Below are positions 1-6,952 of a DNA stretch of 24,508 nucleotides, piece after piece. The position numbers were made by a program, and so were the translations under genes. The stretch covers positions 1 through 24,508 of the forward strand of contig JBOFEN010000108.1 of assembly GCA_051648105.1 (NCBI GenBank), given 5' to 3'. Below the pieces are notes generated by a model. That model was not told where the DNA came from and did not search any database. It worked only from the letters and a program-made list of their open reading frames with translations. Numbering within the stretch: position 1 is the first letter of the stretch; each line of letters starts with the position of its first letter. Source of the DNA: UBA7332 sp051648105 (lineage in GTDB: Bacteria; Bacteroidota; Bacteroidia; Bacteroidales; UBA7332).

Positions 1-1800
1 TTCACTACTCCAAAGAGACTGTCTAAAGAATCCACGTGGTTTTATGAAGCCTCCAAAGTCGAGTAGTCCTGAGTAGAATCCTCGAGAGGGCCAAGCACCA
101 GATTCGCCAAGGTAGTCAATGCCTGTCCATAGGAATTGCCCAAATATATGTTCGTTGTCTCTTACGTACTTCCAAGCCTCATGTTCATGACGATTTTCAC
201 TCCCGTATATAATGCGATTGGGATACTTTTCGTGATCAATTTGATAACGATTCTCTGTGTAGTTGTATCCTGCAATGTCTAGTGCATTTGGATACTCTGT
301 CTGATTTGACATAGCTACACCTGCTAGACCAGCAGTTACAGGGCGCGAGGTGTCATATTCTTTCACTACAGCCGTAAGTCTTTTAGCTATATCTCCTAAG
401 CGCATAGCATCGGGGGCATCACTCTTGTAACCTCCAAATATAGGTTGTGTGAAGCCTGTGTTGCTGCCGCCAGCAAGTACAGGGTGTGAGTATGGATCGT
501 TAGGGTAGTCCACCTCATTGCCAATACTCCAAGCGAAGATTGATGTGTGGTTGCGGTCTCGTCGTACCATATCTGCTAGGTCTCTCTCGGCCCACTCCTC
601 GAAGTAGTCGTATGAGCCTTGATAACCAGGGGTGCCTCTGTTCCAACCCTCTATCCACTTTCGTTTTGGGAACTCCCACTCATCAAATGCTTCATTCATC
701 ACTAGAAGTCCAAGCTCATCACATAGTTCATATAGAGCAGTAGCCTGTGGATTATGGCTTGTTCTTATGGCGTTAACACCTAGTCTCTTTAGGTTTATTA
801 GTCGTCTTTTCCAAACCTCTTTAGGTACAGCAGAACCGAGTACTCCAGCATCGTGGTGTATGCATACTCCTTTTACTTTCGTCCATTTGCCGTTAAGGGC
901 AAATCCTCTGTTGGGGTCGAACTCGTATGTGCGAAAGCCTGTGTTGGTAGTGGTTTGGTCTATAATCTTGCCATCTCTGGTGATGGTTGTTTTTAGTTTA
1001 TATAGGTTCGGGTTATCAATATCCCATAGTTGTGGATTTGAGACTTTAAGATCAGAGATTGTTGTGCTGTTGGCACCAGACTCTATCGACAGACTATTAG
1101 AATTTTTTGCAACTACTTTATTGTTCGAGGAGTATAGCTCGTTGGTAACTATGATTTTACCTTTGCTCTTTGAGTTGTTACTAACCTCTACCTCTACTTG
1201 AAGAGTAGCCTCTTTGGTTGTAACTCTCTTTGGCTGTGCATAAACACCCCATTGTGCAATATGAATGGGATTGGCATATACTATCCAAGCATCTCTATAT
1301 ATTCCAGAACCAGTATACCAACGAGAGTCGGCAGATTGGCTATGGTCAACCTTCATAGCTATTTGGGTAGTCTCACCGAATGTTACATAGGGTGTTATAT
1401 CATACATGAATGATATATATCCGTTTGGTCTTTTGCCAATAGATGTTCCATTTACGAATAGTTCACTTCTATTGTATACTCCTTCGAAGTAGAGGTACAC
1501 TTTCTGGTCTTGTTTATGTGTAGGAATATCTATTGATTTGCGATACCATCCTATGCCACCTGGCAGATATCCTGTGCTACTAGCTAGGTTGGGGCTAAGT
1601 TGTTCACGTATGCTCCAATCATGGGGTAGGTCAATAGCTTTCCAATCAGATAGGTTAAGTTCTTTTGATTGAGCATTAATAGGATTCTCTAGAGTGAACA
1701 TCCAATCTTTATTAATCTTCTCAGGGGTTCCAAATGATAGTTGTGCTGTTGCCTCAATTGCCATTAGGCATATTGCTCCAAATAGGATAGCTCTTTTCAT
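1..1800 (-). CDS. Glycoside hydrolase family 2 beta-galactosidase-like enzyme, C-terminus cut by window edge
   Basis: The minus-strand reading frame is open from an ATG at 1800 to the left edge (600 codons seen, stop not reached). Residues 1-20 form a signal peptide ending TAQ, so the enzyme is probably periplasmic or surface-exposed. Next come a GH2 sugar-binding domain (about 25-190, with LPHDWS and GGIGWYRK), an Ig-like domain (about 195-300) and a TIM barrel beginning near the conserved KGVCIHHDAG. The acid/base Glu lies in SIGNEV (about E429) and the nucleophile Glu in YGSEN (about E535), so the catalytic pair is intact. By family knowledge it releases beta-linked galactose or related sugars from glycans; the exact substrate cannot be read. 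It lies downstream of an unrelated minus-strand gene, with a hairpin between them. The missing end could hold further domains. Confidence 0.93.
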   Translation of the reverse strand, partial: MKRAILFGAICLMAIEATAQLSFGTPEKINKDWMFTLENPINAQSKELNLSDWKAIDLPHDWSIREQLSPNLASSTGYLPGGIGWYRKSIDIPTHKQDQKVYLYFEGVYNRSELFVNGTSIGKRPNGYISFMYDITPYVTFGETTQIAMKVDHSQSADSRWYTGSGIYRDAWIVYANPIHIAQWGVYAQPKRVTTKEATLQVEVEVSNNSKSKGKIIVTNELYSSNNKVVAKNSNSLSIESGANSTTISDLKVSNPQLWDIDNPNLYKLKTTITRDGKIIDQTTTNTGFRTYEFDPNRGFALNGKWTKVKGVCIHHDAGVLGSAVPKEVWKRRLINLKRLGVNAIRTSHNPQATALYELCDELGLLVMNEAFDEWEFPKRKWIEGWNRGTPGYQGSYDYFEEWAERDLADMVRRDRNHTSIFAWSIGNEVDYPNDPYSHPVLAGGSNTGFTQPIFGGYKSDAPDAMRLGDIAKRLTAVVKEYDTSRPVTAGLAGVAMSNQTEYPNALDIAGYNYTENRYQIDHEKYPNRIIYGSENRHEHEAWKYVRDNEHIFGQFLWTGIDYLGESGAWPSRGFYSGLLDFGGFIKPRGFFRQSLWSSE

Positions 1801-1867
1801 ATCTTTATGGTAAGTTCGGGTTATAGTGTATTTCTTAATTATATGATTGATAAGGATGACGTATATG

Positions 1868-1912
1868 ATCTCCGCCTTCAATTGAGAGAACTCATCAATT
1901 GAAGGCGGAGAT
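1868..1912. terminator. 18-bp perfect hairpin, probable bidirectional terminator
   Basis: Arms 1868-1885 and 1895-1912 pair perfectly around a 9-nt loop. It lies between the stop of the 225-aa gene and the start of the GH2 gene, both on the minus strand. There is no good U-tract on either side, so the terminator role is inferred from position and stem strength. Confidence 0.55.
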
Positions 1913-1931
1913 AGTTGTTATAGATATCGCT

Positions 1932-2609
1932 TTAGAATATCTCACTCTTTAGTTTCTTTCTAATTTTATCCTCTAGCTCTTTCCCATCTATGAACCTGTT
2001 GTTGTACGGGAATCGCCTGAAGTTTCTGTTGTAGTCTAGTTCTTGGATATTGATGAAGCAGAATAGACCTTTCGTTAGGAATTCTCTGTGGTAGCTATAA
2101 TTCTTGTACGAATAGTCTTTGCTATTTCTTATTTTATCAATCATTGCACTACCATACAGATATTCATCACCCCTCATGCAGTAAACTTTTGATAGGTATT
2201 GGAGTCCTGTTGTAGAGTCGTCAACTACATATTGCTCATTACACTCCTCTATTTCTTTGTTATCAGATTCGATAAAGATGATTGGCGAATATGGGTCTTC
2301 AGCATCTGGGAAGAGAATAATTAGACTTCTGAAAGTGAATTCGTAGTACCATCCATTGTCAGCTGTATACATGGAGATGTTTTTATTCCCAATACGTCTT
2401 ATCTGTTCCACCTTTCCTGAGCAGTAGCCGTTATATAGGTCTGTGCCCAACTGTAGATTAGAGTTTGATATTGCTTCTAAGATTTCAGATGCTTTCTCAA
2501 AGTCGGTAATACGTATTACTTCATTTTGGCCATAGCCAACTTTTAGCTCTTGACATAGAGCTATCAATAACTCTACTGCCTCTCTTTTTGTCTCTTGAGT
2601 TTGTTCCAT
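1932..2609 (-). CDS. Hypothetical protein (225 aa), family not recognised
   Basis: The frame starts at ATG 2609 and ends at 1932. I do not recognise the family. There is no signal peptide or membrane segment, so it is probably cytoplasmic. Residues 1-55 look helical (REAVELLIALCQEL; FEKASEILEAIS). The middle is richer in beta and aromatic residues (NGWYYEFTF, SPIIFIES). The C-terminus is basic and helical (GKELEDKIRKKLKSEIF). Tyr, Asp and Asn are common and the coding pattern looks genuine. It is flanked by strong hairpins on both sides, so it is probably a single-gene unit. I found no TAnnTTTG box in the gap upstream. No function is proposed. Confidence 0.7.
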   Translation of the reverse strand: MEQTQETKREAVELLIALCQELKVGYGQNEVIRITDFEKASEILEAISNSNLQLGTDLYNGYCSGKVEQIRRIGNKNISMYTADNGWYYEFTFRSLIILFPDAEDPYSPIIFIESDNKEIEECNEQYVVDDSTTGLQYLSKVYCMRGDEYLYGSAMIDKIRNSKDYSYKNYSYHREFLTKGLFCFINIQELDYNRNFRRFPYNNRFIDGKELEDKIRKKLKSEIF

Positions 2610-2801
2610 GATTGTTTTTTAGTAAGGTTAATTTCCCTCAATTAAGTTGGCTCACATACTTAATGCGACTCATAGGTCTCTATTTACCATAATCTAAGAG
2701 TATGCAAGAAGTATGTTTGGTTTGCAATTTATAAATATTATTTAAACTGCAGTAGATTCTTAATAGGAATTAATGAGAAGCGTTCTTTTGTTTATTAAAC
2801 A

Positions 2802-2854
2802 CAATAATAGGAGTCGAGATTAATATTTCTATTTGATCTCGACTCCTATTATTG
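2802..2854. terminator. 19-bp perfect hairpin downstream of the COG2910 gene
   Basis: Arms 2802-2820 and 2836-2854 are exact inverted repeats around a 15-nt AT-rich loop. It begins 36 bp past the stop of the minus-strand reductase gene, where a terminator is expected. The rest of the gap (2610-2801) shows no gene or clear promoter. Confidence 0.6.
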
Positions 2855-2890
2855 CAATAGCTTGTTGTGGTTCTATTGTATTATTATCAT

Positions 2891-3541
2891 TTAGTACCCA
2901 ATGGTAAACCTCTCTTTGTGATGAGATCCTATCTCTAATTCATCAATCATCGCTTTGGCGTAATCCTCTACGGAGATATTGCTATTTCCCTTTTCATCGA
3001 CAATAAGATCATCTTTGCCTAATCGGTATTTACCTGTTCTTTCTCCTGGAGCCAGATTGCCAGCAGGAGAGAAGAATACCCAATCTATCTCATTCTCATT
3101 CATAAGAGTATTTAGGTAAAACTCCCCTAATGATTTTACGGCACCTAGTATTTCTGCGGGAATAGCACCAGTGTCTACTACGCGAAGATTTGGAGCCACG
3201 AACAGTGTGCCAGCTCCACCAACTATTAAGAGCCGTTTGATAGATGCTCTTTTTGAGGCATTAAGTATGATAGGATATACTCTCAATGTTTCATCATAGA
3301 TGTTTGGGTTCGTCCATCCTGGATTATAAGCACTAATAATGCTCTCCTCTCCACTAAGAAGGTTTGTAAGTGAGGATTCATCCGTGATGTCAGCTTTAAT
3401 AATCTCTAGATTTGGGTTTGATATGTTTAATTTGTCTGGGTTTCTCACTAGTGCACGTACATAGTATCCTCTTGATAGTGCCTCATTTAATATGCTTGAC
3501 CCAACAAAGCCTGTAGCTCCAATAATTGTTACTCTTTTCAT
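2891..3541 (-). CDS. NAD(P)-binding reductase, COG2910/YwnB-like (atypical short-chain dehydrogenase)
   Basis: Starts at ATG 3541; 216 aa. The N-terminus holds a Rossmann fold with the dinucleotide motif GATGFVG (residues 8-14), followed by ALVRNPDKL, the segment usually reading the NADP phosphate. Later blocks RLLIVGGAGTL, PGERTGKYRLG and ISVEDYAKAMIDELE match my memory of the COG2910 family (putative NADH-flavin reductase or NmrA-like proteins). There is no YxxxK catalytic pair of classical short-chain dehydrogenases. Length is normal and the protein is cytoplasmic. A TACATTTG -7 box lies 39-46 bp upstream on the minus strand. An AraC regulator gene ends 97 bp upstream on the same strand, so that regulator may control this gene. 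The substrate is unknown. Confidence 0.88.
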   Translation of the reverse strand: MKRVTIIGATGFVGSSILNEALSRGYYVRALVRNPDKLNISNPNLEIIKADITDESSLTNLLSGEESIISAYNPGWTNPNIYDETLRVYPIILNASKRASIKRLLIVGGAGTLFVAPNLRVVDTGAIPAEILGAVKSLGEFYLNTLMNENEIDWVFFSPAGNLAPGERTGKYRLGKDDLIVDEKGNSNISVEDYAKAMIDELEIGSHHKERFTIGY

Positions 3542-3579
3542 GAGAAATTGTTTTATTGTGAATAAATTGTTTGACAGTG

Positions 3580-3587
3580 CAAATGTA
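3580..3587 (-). promoter_or_regulatory. TAnnTTTG -7 promoter element for the COG2910 gene
   Basis: The minus strand reads TACATTTG, matching the Bacteroidetes -7 consensus, 38 bp before the start codon at 3541. No clear -33 TTTG was found at the usual spacing. Confidence 0.5.
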
Positions 3588-3638
3588 ATGAGGCTCAGTG
3601 GTGAGGTTATGATAGATTTAAGTATAAAGCTGATATAT

Positions 3639-4472
3639 TTAGGGTGGGGTTAACTTTCTAAATTCAGCAGGAGTAATGCCTTTCTGCTCTTTGAAGAACT
3701 TACTGAAATTTGTAGGTTCTTCGAATCCCAGCTTATAAGATATCTCTTTTATATTCAGATCAGAGTATACAAGTAGTCGTTTTGCTTCGAGTGTTACTCT
3801 GTCGTCTATATATTGTTTTGGGGTTTTTCCTATGGTGGAGTTTATGGCTTTAGATAGTTGTTTCGGTGATATTGATATCATTTTAATGTAATCATTTACC
3901 TTGCGAATAGAGTGATAATTATCTTCTACTAATCTATAGAATTCTAATGCAATTGAGTGATCAGGACTTTTGATTGTCTCTGTTTCGATTTCTCTTTGTC
4001 TTGATGATTCTAGGAGAAGTGATTTTAGTTGTGCATGCAGAATCTCTGACTGATGCTTGTCGAAGTGTGAGTTATATTCTTTCTCAATTAGTTCAAATAT
4101 TATTGAGAGTTTTTCGTTTAGATTTATCGTCGTAGCTCCATTGAAAGGGTTAAATAGTTGCATTAATTGATTCTCTCGATCTCCACGATTAAAGAACTGA
4201 TCCGTGAAAAGAATGATCTTACCGTTGTATGTTTCAGAGGAATCAAATTTAGCTACTTGATTCTTTCCTATAAATAGTATATCCCCTCTCTTTAGTTTTA
4301 TTGGGGTGAAGTCAACCATTTGCGTAGATTCGCCAGATTCAATGAGGATAATCTCATAAAAATCTGTTCTGTGGGGTACCCCGCTAATTGAATTATATTG
4401 TTGAGTGACCTCTGAAAGCTCCTTTAATTCAAACTCAAAAGGTCGCTGTGGTTTGAATTTATATCGTTTCAT
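3639..4472 (-). CDS. AraC-family transcriptional regulator
   Basis: Starts at ATG 4472; 277 aa. The N-terminal ~150 residues form a cupin-like sensing domain (PHRTDFYEIILIESGES; KRGDILFIGKNQV). The C-terminal ~100 residues carry two helix-turn-helix units ending in the family signature around IKEISYKLGFEEPTNFSKFF and the typical close GITPAEFRKL. Such proteins bind DNA as activators that respond to a small ligand. The gene lies directly upstream of the COG2910 reductase on the same strand and is divergent from umuDC; the reductase is the likeliest target. Palindromes upstream at 4520-4534 and 4543-4556 could be binding sites, including for self-regulation. The ligand is unknown. Confidence 0.92.
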   Translation of the reverse strand: MKRYKFKPQRPFEFELKELSEVTQQYNSISGVPHRTDFYEIILIESGESTQMVDFTPIKLKRGDILFIGKNQVAKFDSSETYNGKIILFTDQFFNRGDRENQLMQLFNPFNGATTINLNEKLSIIFELIEKEYNSHFDKHQSEILHAQLKSLLLESSRQREIETETIKSPDHSIALEFYRLVEDNYHSIRKVNDYIKMISISPKQLSKAINSTIGKTPKQYIDDRVTLEAKRLLVYSDLNIKEISYKLGFEEPTNFSKFFKEQKGITPAEFRKLTPP

Positions 4473-4519
4473 ATGAGTATATTCTAAGTGTTTGTTGACG
4501 TAATAATACTACTCCTCTA

Positions 4520-4556
4520 ATGAGTGTGTCTCATGTTTTGCGCAATAAATTTATTG
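4520..4556. promoter_or_regulatory. Two small palindromes in the araC-like / umuD divergent region
   Basis: ATGAG-tgtgt-CTCAT occupies 4520-4534 and the perfect 14-nt palindrome CAATAAATTTATTG occupies 4543-4556, followed by a T-run. They lie 48-84 bp upstream of the AraC-type gene. They could be operators, or the second could be a weak terminator. Only their symmetry is visible. Confidence 0.3.
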
Positions 4557-4654
4557 TTTTTTGTCTGAATTACTACTACGTATGGTCTATATTTTTCGTG
4601 TACTCTATAGTTGAATACTTTTATATAAGAATGATTCGAATTATCTTTAAAAGA

Positions 4655-4668
4655 TGTGAGCTTTCACA
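4655..4668. promoter_or_regulatory. Candidate SOS-type operator upstream of umuDC (TGTGA-N4-TCACA)
   Basis: An inverted repeat TGTGA-gctt-TCACA ends 18 bp upstream of the TATCTTTG box, in the -33 region of the promoter. A repressor bound here would block transcription. umuDC operons are usually LexA-controlled, and Bacteroidetes LexA sites differ from the E. coli CTGT-N8-ACAG box, so a dyad here is a reasonable operator candidate. The identity of the protein is inference. Confidence 0.35.
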
Positions 4669-4686
4669 CACTCTTTGAAAAGTTCT

Positions 4687-4694
4687 TATCTTTG
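4687..4694 (+). promoter_or_regulatory. TATCTTTG -7 promoter element of umuDC
   Basis: Perfect TAnnTTTG match ending only 4 nt before the preferred umuD ATG at 4699. The transcript would then start at or next to that codon, making the message leaderless, unless the ATG at 4723 is used. Confidence 0.6.
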
Positions 4695-4698
4695 TGGT

Positions 4699-5130
4699 AT
4701 GAAAAATGAGGGATTAGTTTTGATGGATGTTAGTGGGGATAGTGAGCTTCATGTCCCTTTTATAGAGAGTAGCATAGCTGCTGGTTTCCCATCTCCATGT
4801 CAGGATTATATGGATGGTTCGATCGACTTCAATAAGGAGTTGATAAGGAATCCATCTTCCACTTTTTCTGCTCGTGTCTCTGGTAATTCAATGGTTGATG
4901 AGGGTATTGATGATGGTGATATATTGGTTGTTGATCGTTCGTTGAAGCCTGTTGATGGAAAGATTGTTGTCTCTTATATAGATGGCGAGTTTACGCTAAA
5001 GCGCTTGCGGATTGATGAGTCTGGTGTTTGGCTTCAGGCTGCAAATCAGGCATACCCTCCAATTAGAATCTCACAGGAGAGTAACTTCCAGGTTTGGGGA
5101 GTAGTTACCTATATAATAAAGAAGAGATGA
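4699..5130 (+). CDS. umuD: UmuD-like S24-family protease subunit of translesion polymerase V
   Basis: 143 aa from ATG 4699. UmuD cleaves itself during the SOS response and then joins UmuC in polymerase V. The catalytic dyad is Ser64 (VSGNSM) and Lys101 (GEFTLKRL), and the expected cleavage site is Ala28-Gly29 before FPSP. The spacings match E. coli UmuD exactly (24/25, 60, 97, all shifted by 4), which supports this start. An open frame extends upstream to a TTG at 4675, but that lies upstream of the promoter box. ATG 4723, with GAGGGA nine bases before it, is the main alternative. The stop TGA (5128-5130) overlaps the umuC start as ATGA, implying translational coupling. Confidence 0.93.
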   Translation: MKNEGLVLMDVSGDSELHVPFIESSIAAGFPSPCQDYMDGSIDFNKELIRNPSSTFSARVSGNSMVDEGIDDGDILVVDRSLKPVDGKIVVSYIDGEFTLKRLRIDESGVWLQAANQAYPPIRISQESNFQVWGVVTYIIKKR

Positions 5131-6395
5131 TAGCTCTGGTTGATTGTAATAATTTTTACTGCTCGTGCGAGCGTGTTTTTAATCCTCGTTATGAGGGTCG
5201 TCCCGTTGTTGTTCTTAGTAATAATGATGGGTGTGTCATTGCACGCTCTAATGAGGCAAAGGCGCTGGGTATAGCTATGGGGGAGCCAGCTTTTAAGCTT
5301 AAGGAGCTTGTCGAGCGGCATGATGTGGCTGTTTTCTCTTCTAACTATACGCTTTATGGCGATATGTCGCGTAGGGTGATGAATATCTTAATTGGGTTTA
5401 GTCCTACGACGGAGGTCTATTCTGTGGATGAGGCTTTTCTTTCTCTTGATGGGTTTGAGTTGTTTGACTTGATGGAGTATACTCGTCATATTCGTCAGAC
5501 TGTTCATCAATGGACTGGTATTCCGGTTTGTGTGGGAGTGGCGCAGACTAAGACTTTGGCTAAGATTGCAAATAGGTTGGCCAAGAAGAGTATTGATGGG
5601 GGTGGGGTGTTTATGATTAAGACTCAAGGGGAGATTCGTGATGCTTTGGATGCTACTGCGGTGGAGGATGTCTGGGGGATAGGCAGACGCTATAGTGCTA
5701 TGTTGAATAGTTATGGTGTGCGAACGGCTCTTGATTTTGCTCATCTTGATCAAAGATGGGTTAAGCGCCAGATGGGTGTTGTTGGTTTACGTATTCTAAA
5801 GGAGTTGAATGGGGAGCGTTGTATTGAGTTGACTGTCTCGGAGCAGCGTAAGAAGTCTATAACTACTAGTCGTAGCTTTGGTGAGATGATATGTGAGTTG
5901 TATCCTCTCTCGGACGCTGTGTCTAATTTTGCGGCTAAGTGTGCTTATAAATTGCGTAAGCAGGGAGGGTGTGCAAGGGAGTTGACGGTGTTTGTGGCAA
6001 CGAATGCTTTTCGTCAGGATCTGCCACAGTATTATGACTCTCGTATAATGGAGTTGCCTGTTGCTACGAGTTCTTCAATAGAGATTGTTGCGTATGCTCG
6101 TCGGTTGTTGGCCGAGATGTATAGGTGTGGGTATAGTTATAAAAAGGCAGGCGTTATCTTGGGTAATATTATTCTAAAGGATGAAGTGCAGGGGAGTTTG
6201 TTTGATCCTATTGACAGGGTTAAGCACTCTAATCTAATGACAATTATGGATAGTTGTAATGACTATATAGGAAGAGAGAAAATTCGTCTTGCAGCTCAAG
6301 GTACGACTCGTAAATGGCATCTCAAGAGGGAGCATATCTCGGGGTGTTTCTCTACTAGAATTGATGAGTCTATAGTTGTGAGTGCTGATCGTTGA
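5127..6395 (+). CDS. umuC: UmuC-like Y-family DNA polymerase V catalytic subunit
   Basis: 422 aa from ATG 5127, which overlaps the umuD stop. The frame is open upstream but that part is umuD coding. UmuC copies past DNA lesions with low fidelity during the SOS response. Metal-binding residues are present: Asp6 (VDCNNFYCSCE) and Asp101-Glu102 (YSVDEAFLSLDG), the same numbers as in E. coli. Palm and fingers are followed by a helix-hairpin-helix region (DVWGIGRRYSAML) and a little-finger domain (KSITTSRSFGEMI). A clamp-binding motif QGSLFD sits near residue 355. The length is normal and nothing looks broken. A weak T-rich hairpin may end the transcript at about 6465-6486. Confidence 0.96.
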   Translation: MIALVDCNNFYCSCERVFNPRYEGRPVVVLSNNDGCVIARSNEAKALGIAMGEPAFKLKELVERHDVAVFSSNYTLYGDMSRRVMNILIGFSPTTEVYSVDEAFLSLDGFELFDLMEYTRHIRQTVHQWTGIPVCVGVAQTKTLAKIANRLAKKSIDGGGVFMIKTQGEIRDALDATAVEDVWGIGRRYSAMLNSYGVRTALDFAHLDQRWVKRQMGVVGLRILKELNGERCIELTVSEQRKKSITTSRSFGEMICELYPLSDAVSNFAAKCAYKLRKQGGCARELTVFVATNAFRQDLPQYYDSRIMELPVATSSSIEIVAYARRLLAEMYRCGYSYKKAGVILGNIILKDEVQGSLFDPIDRVKHSNLMTIMDSCNDYIGREKIRLAAQGTTRKWHLKREHISGCFSTRIDESIVVSADR

Positions 6396-6674
6396 TGTTT
6401 TTTTTTAGGGTTTTTATTGCGTAATATTTTTTCAGGTGGTTGGCTACAGTGGTTGTTTTGTTATAAAGCAGCTGTTGTAGCTTTTTTGTGCCGTGTTGTT
6501 TGCTCTGTGACGCTTCGTATTTTACTTATTTGATGATTTCTCTTTGAGTTTGTGCTGTTTGATCTGTTTCTAGCGATAGGCTTTTTTGTTTTCTCTTTTG
6601 ATGATGGTGGTCTTGTGTTAATGTTTTTTATTGATATTATGCTCTGGTTTATTGGCACTAAGTGTGAATGTGGA
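6396..6674. other. T/G-rich intergenic stretch after umuC, no gene seen
   Basis: About 280 bp with strong T and G excess on the plus strand and many T-runs. No convincing reading frame is present. Complementary GCTACA (6443-6448) and TGTAGC (6476-6481), and a nested AAAGC/GCTTT followed by T6, could form a weak umuC terminator. Confidence 0.35.
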
Positions 6675-6710
6675 TAAAGAATCACGGTAATCCGTGATTC
6701 TTTATTCGTT
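6675..6710 (+). terminator. 13-bp hairpin with T-rich tail
   Basis: Arms 6675-6687 and 6692-6704 pair perfectly around the loop TAAT and are followed by a T-rich stretch. It separates the umuDC region from the fimbrillin-like cluster, and its symmetry allows action in both directions. Confidence 0.65.
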
Positions 6711-6740
6711 GTTTATATTATAAAAAGTGCAAATATTAGC

Positions 6741-6769
6741 TTGAAGTTTGCTCTTAATTCTTATTTTTG
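6741..6769 (+). promoter_or_regulatory. Bacteroidetes promoter (-33 TTG, -7 TATTTTTG) for the surface lipoprotein cluster
   Basis: TTG at 6741-6743 and TATTTTTG at 6762-6769 are 18 bp apart, close to the usual 19-21. Transcription would begin near 6775 and leave an untranslated leader of about 175 nt before ATG 6953, longer than elsewhere in the window. A small dyad CACAC-a-GTGTG lies at 6793-6803 in the leader. I found no such promoter between the four genes that follow. Confidence 0.55.
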
Positions 6770-6952
6770 CATACCACAATTTTAAAAAAATACACACAGT
6801 GTGCCCAAACGTGTGAGGTTATTCAGTGATTCATGTATCAATTTATGGTTTATATGATGAGGGGTAATTATTTAGGTGGACTCCCAAAAACAATTCTATT
6901 CTACGGTATATAAATAGTACAATTTTATTATCAACACTTTAAAAAGTAATTT

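Noticed and set aside
540..1413. Plus-strand open frames of 67-189 codons
   Set aside because: They are antisense to the well-supported GH2 gene and have no recognisable content.
6461..6685. Minus-strand 74-codon frame
   Set aside because: Low-complexity Lys/Ser/Asn/Thr product from T/G-rich DNA, overlapping a terminator, with no start signal.
6675..6952. Invertible (phase-variable) promoter for the fimbrillin-like cluster
   Set aside because: I looked for matching inverted repeats on both sides of the promoter and a nearby invertase gene and saw neither in the window.
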